In this document: positions 14,653 to 14,779 of the stretch, one piece after another | How the letters are laid out: the number at the start of each line of letters is the position of its first letter | How positions within the stretch are numbered: the stretch's first letter is position 1 | From: an uncultured Prevotella sp. | GTDB lineage: Bacteria > Bacteroidota > Bacteroidia > Bacteroidales > Bacteroidaceae | DNA: 14,779 nt | Direction of reading: 5' to 3' | NCBI GenBank assembly: GCA_905372445.1 | Contig: CAJPPF010000039.1 | Span: 1-14,779, forward strand | Translations under genes and position numbers: made by a program | Notes under the pieces: generated by a model | Told to the model about the DNA's origin: nothing | Database searches by the model: none | What the model saw: the letters and a program-made list of their open reading frames with translations, nothing else

Positions 14653-14699
14653 ACATGGCATATTTTTTGTGTTTGCAAATGACAATCAGCCATGTTTTT
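14653..14699 (+). terminator. Possible terminator after the GH51 gene
   Basis: ACATGGC (14653-14659) pairs with GCCATGT (14689-14695), followed by a T tract (14695-14699). The 29-nt loop contains the small palindrome TTTGCAAA. It lies 6 bp past the stop codon. The long loop and modest stem make it tentative. Confidence 0.45.
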
Positions 14700-14746
14700 G
14701 TGATAAATTTCTAAAATCATAAGTGGTTTACTGCTTCATTGCCCAG

Positions 14747-14775
14747 AGCGGAACGTGATAAATCACGCCCCTACG
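14747..14775 (+). repeat. Palindromic repeat, copy 5
   Basis: AGCGGAA, then CGTGATAAATCACG, then CCCCTACG: one base from the consensus, with perfect palindrome arms. It lies 14 kb from the cluster at the left end, so the repeat is dispersed, not local. Confidence 0.75.
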
Positions 14776-14779
14776 CTGA

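Overview
The window looks like a chromosomal segment of a Bacteroidales bacterium, most probably Prevotella or a close relative. Four things point there. The promoters carry TAnnTTTG -7 boxes (often extended to TAnnTTTGCAT). Shine-Dalgarno sites are weak or absent. The mreBCD-mrdA-rodA cell-shape cluster sits behind a purH-type gene. A gldH-ricT-holB block follows. Species cannot be fixed from the sequence alone.

Left end (1-1655): about 800 bp of mostly non-coding DNA holds a dispersed 29-bp palindromic repeat (GGCGGAA, then CGTGATAAATCACG, then CCCCTACG), several small hairpins and one terminator-like element. It is followed by a possible 58-residue Cys-rich small ORF. Next is a gene for a small winged-helix protein with a histone-H1-like Lys/Ala/Thr tail, closed by a strong UUCG-loop terminator. 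A diverged ~50-bp direct repeat occurs at the window start and again just after that terminator.

Centre (1656-8106, + strand): six closely spaced genes run in one direction. They encode an IMP cyclohydrolase lacking the usual AICAR-transformylase half, then MreB, MreC, MreD, the transpeptidase PBP2 (mrdA) and the SEDS glycosyltransferase RodA. The last five form the elongasome that builds the lateral wall. The purine gene probably shares their promoter.

Right of centre (8095-10948, - strand): a second operon reads holB (DNA polymerase III delta'), ricT-like (PSP1 domain), gldH (lipoprotein). It converges on rodA, and the last codons of gldH and rodA overlap by 12 bp. holB has lost the usual Zn-binding Cys module.

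Right end (11168-14647, + strand): facing divergently from holB is a YqiA-like alpha/beta hydrolase fused to a catalytically degenerate 5'(3')-deoxyribonucleotidase-like HAD domain. It is followed after 33 bp by a secreted GH51 alpha-L-arabinofuranosidase that would release arabinose from plant polysaccharides. The window closes with a possible terminator and another copy of the 29-bp palindromic repeat.

Most of the window is well-conserved housekeeping sequence. The most unusual items are the hydrolase/degenerate-HAD fusion, the cyclohydrolase-only PurH and the palindromic repeat family. No CRISPR array, tRNA, rRNA, insertion sequence or phage gene was recognised.
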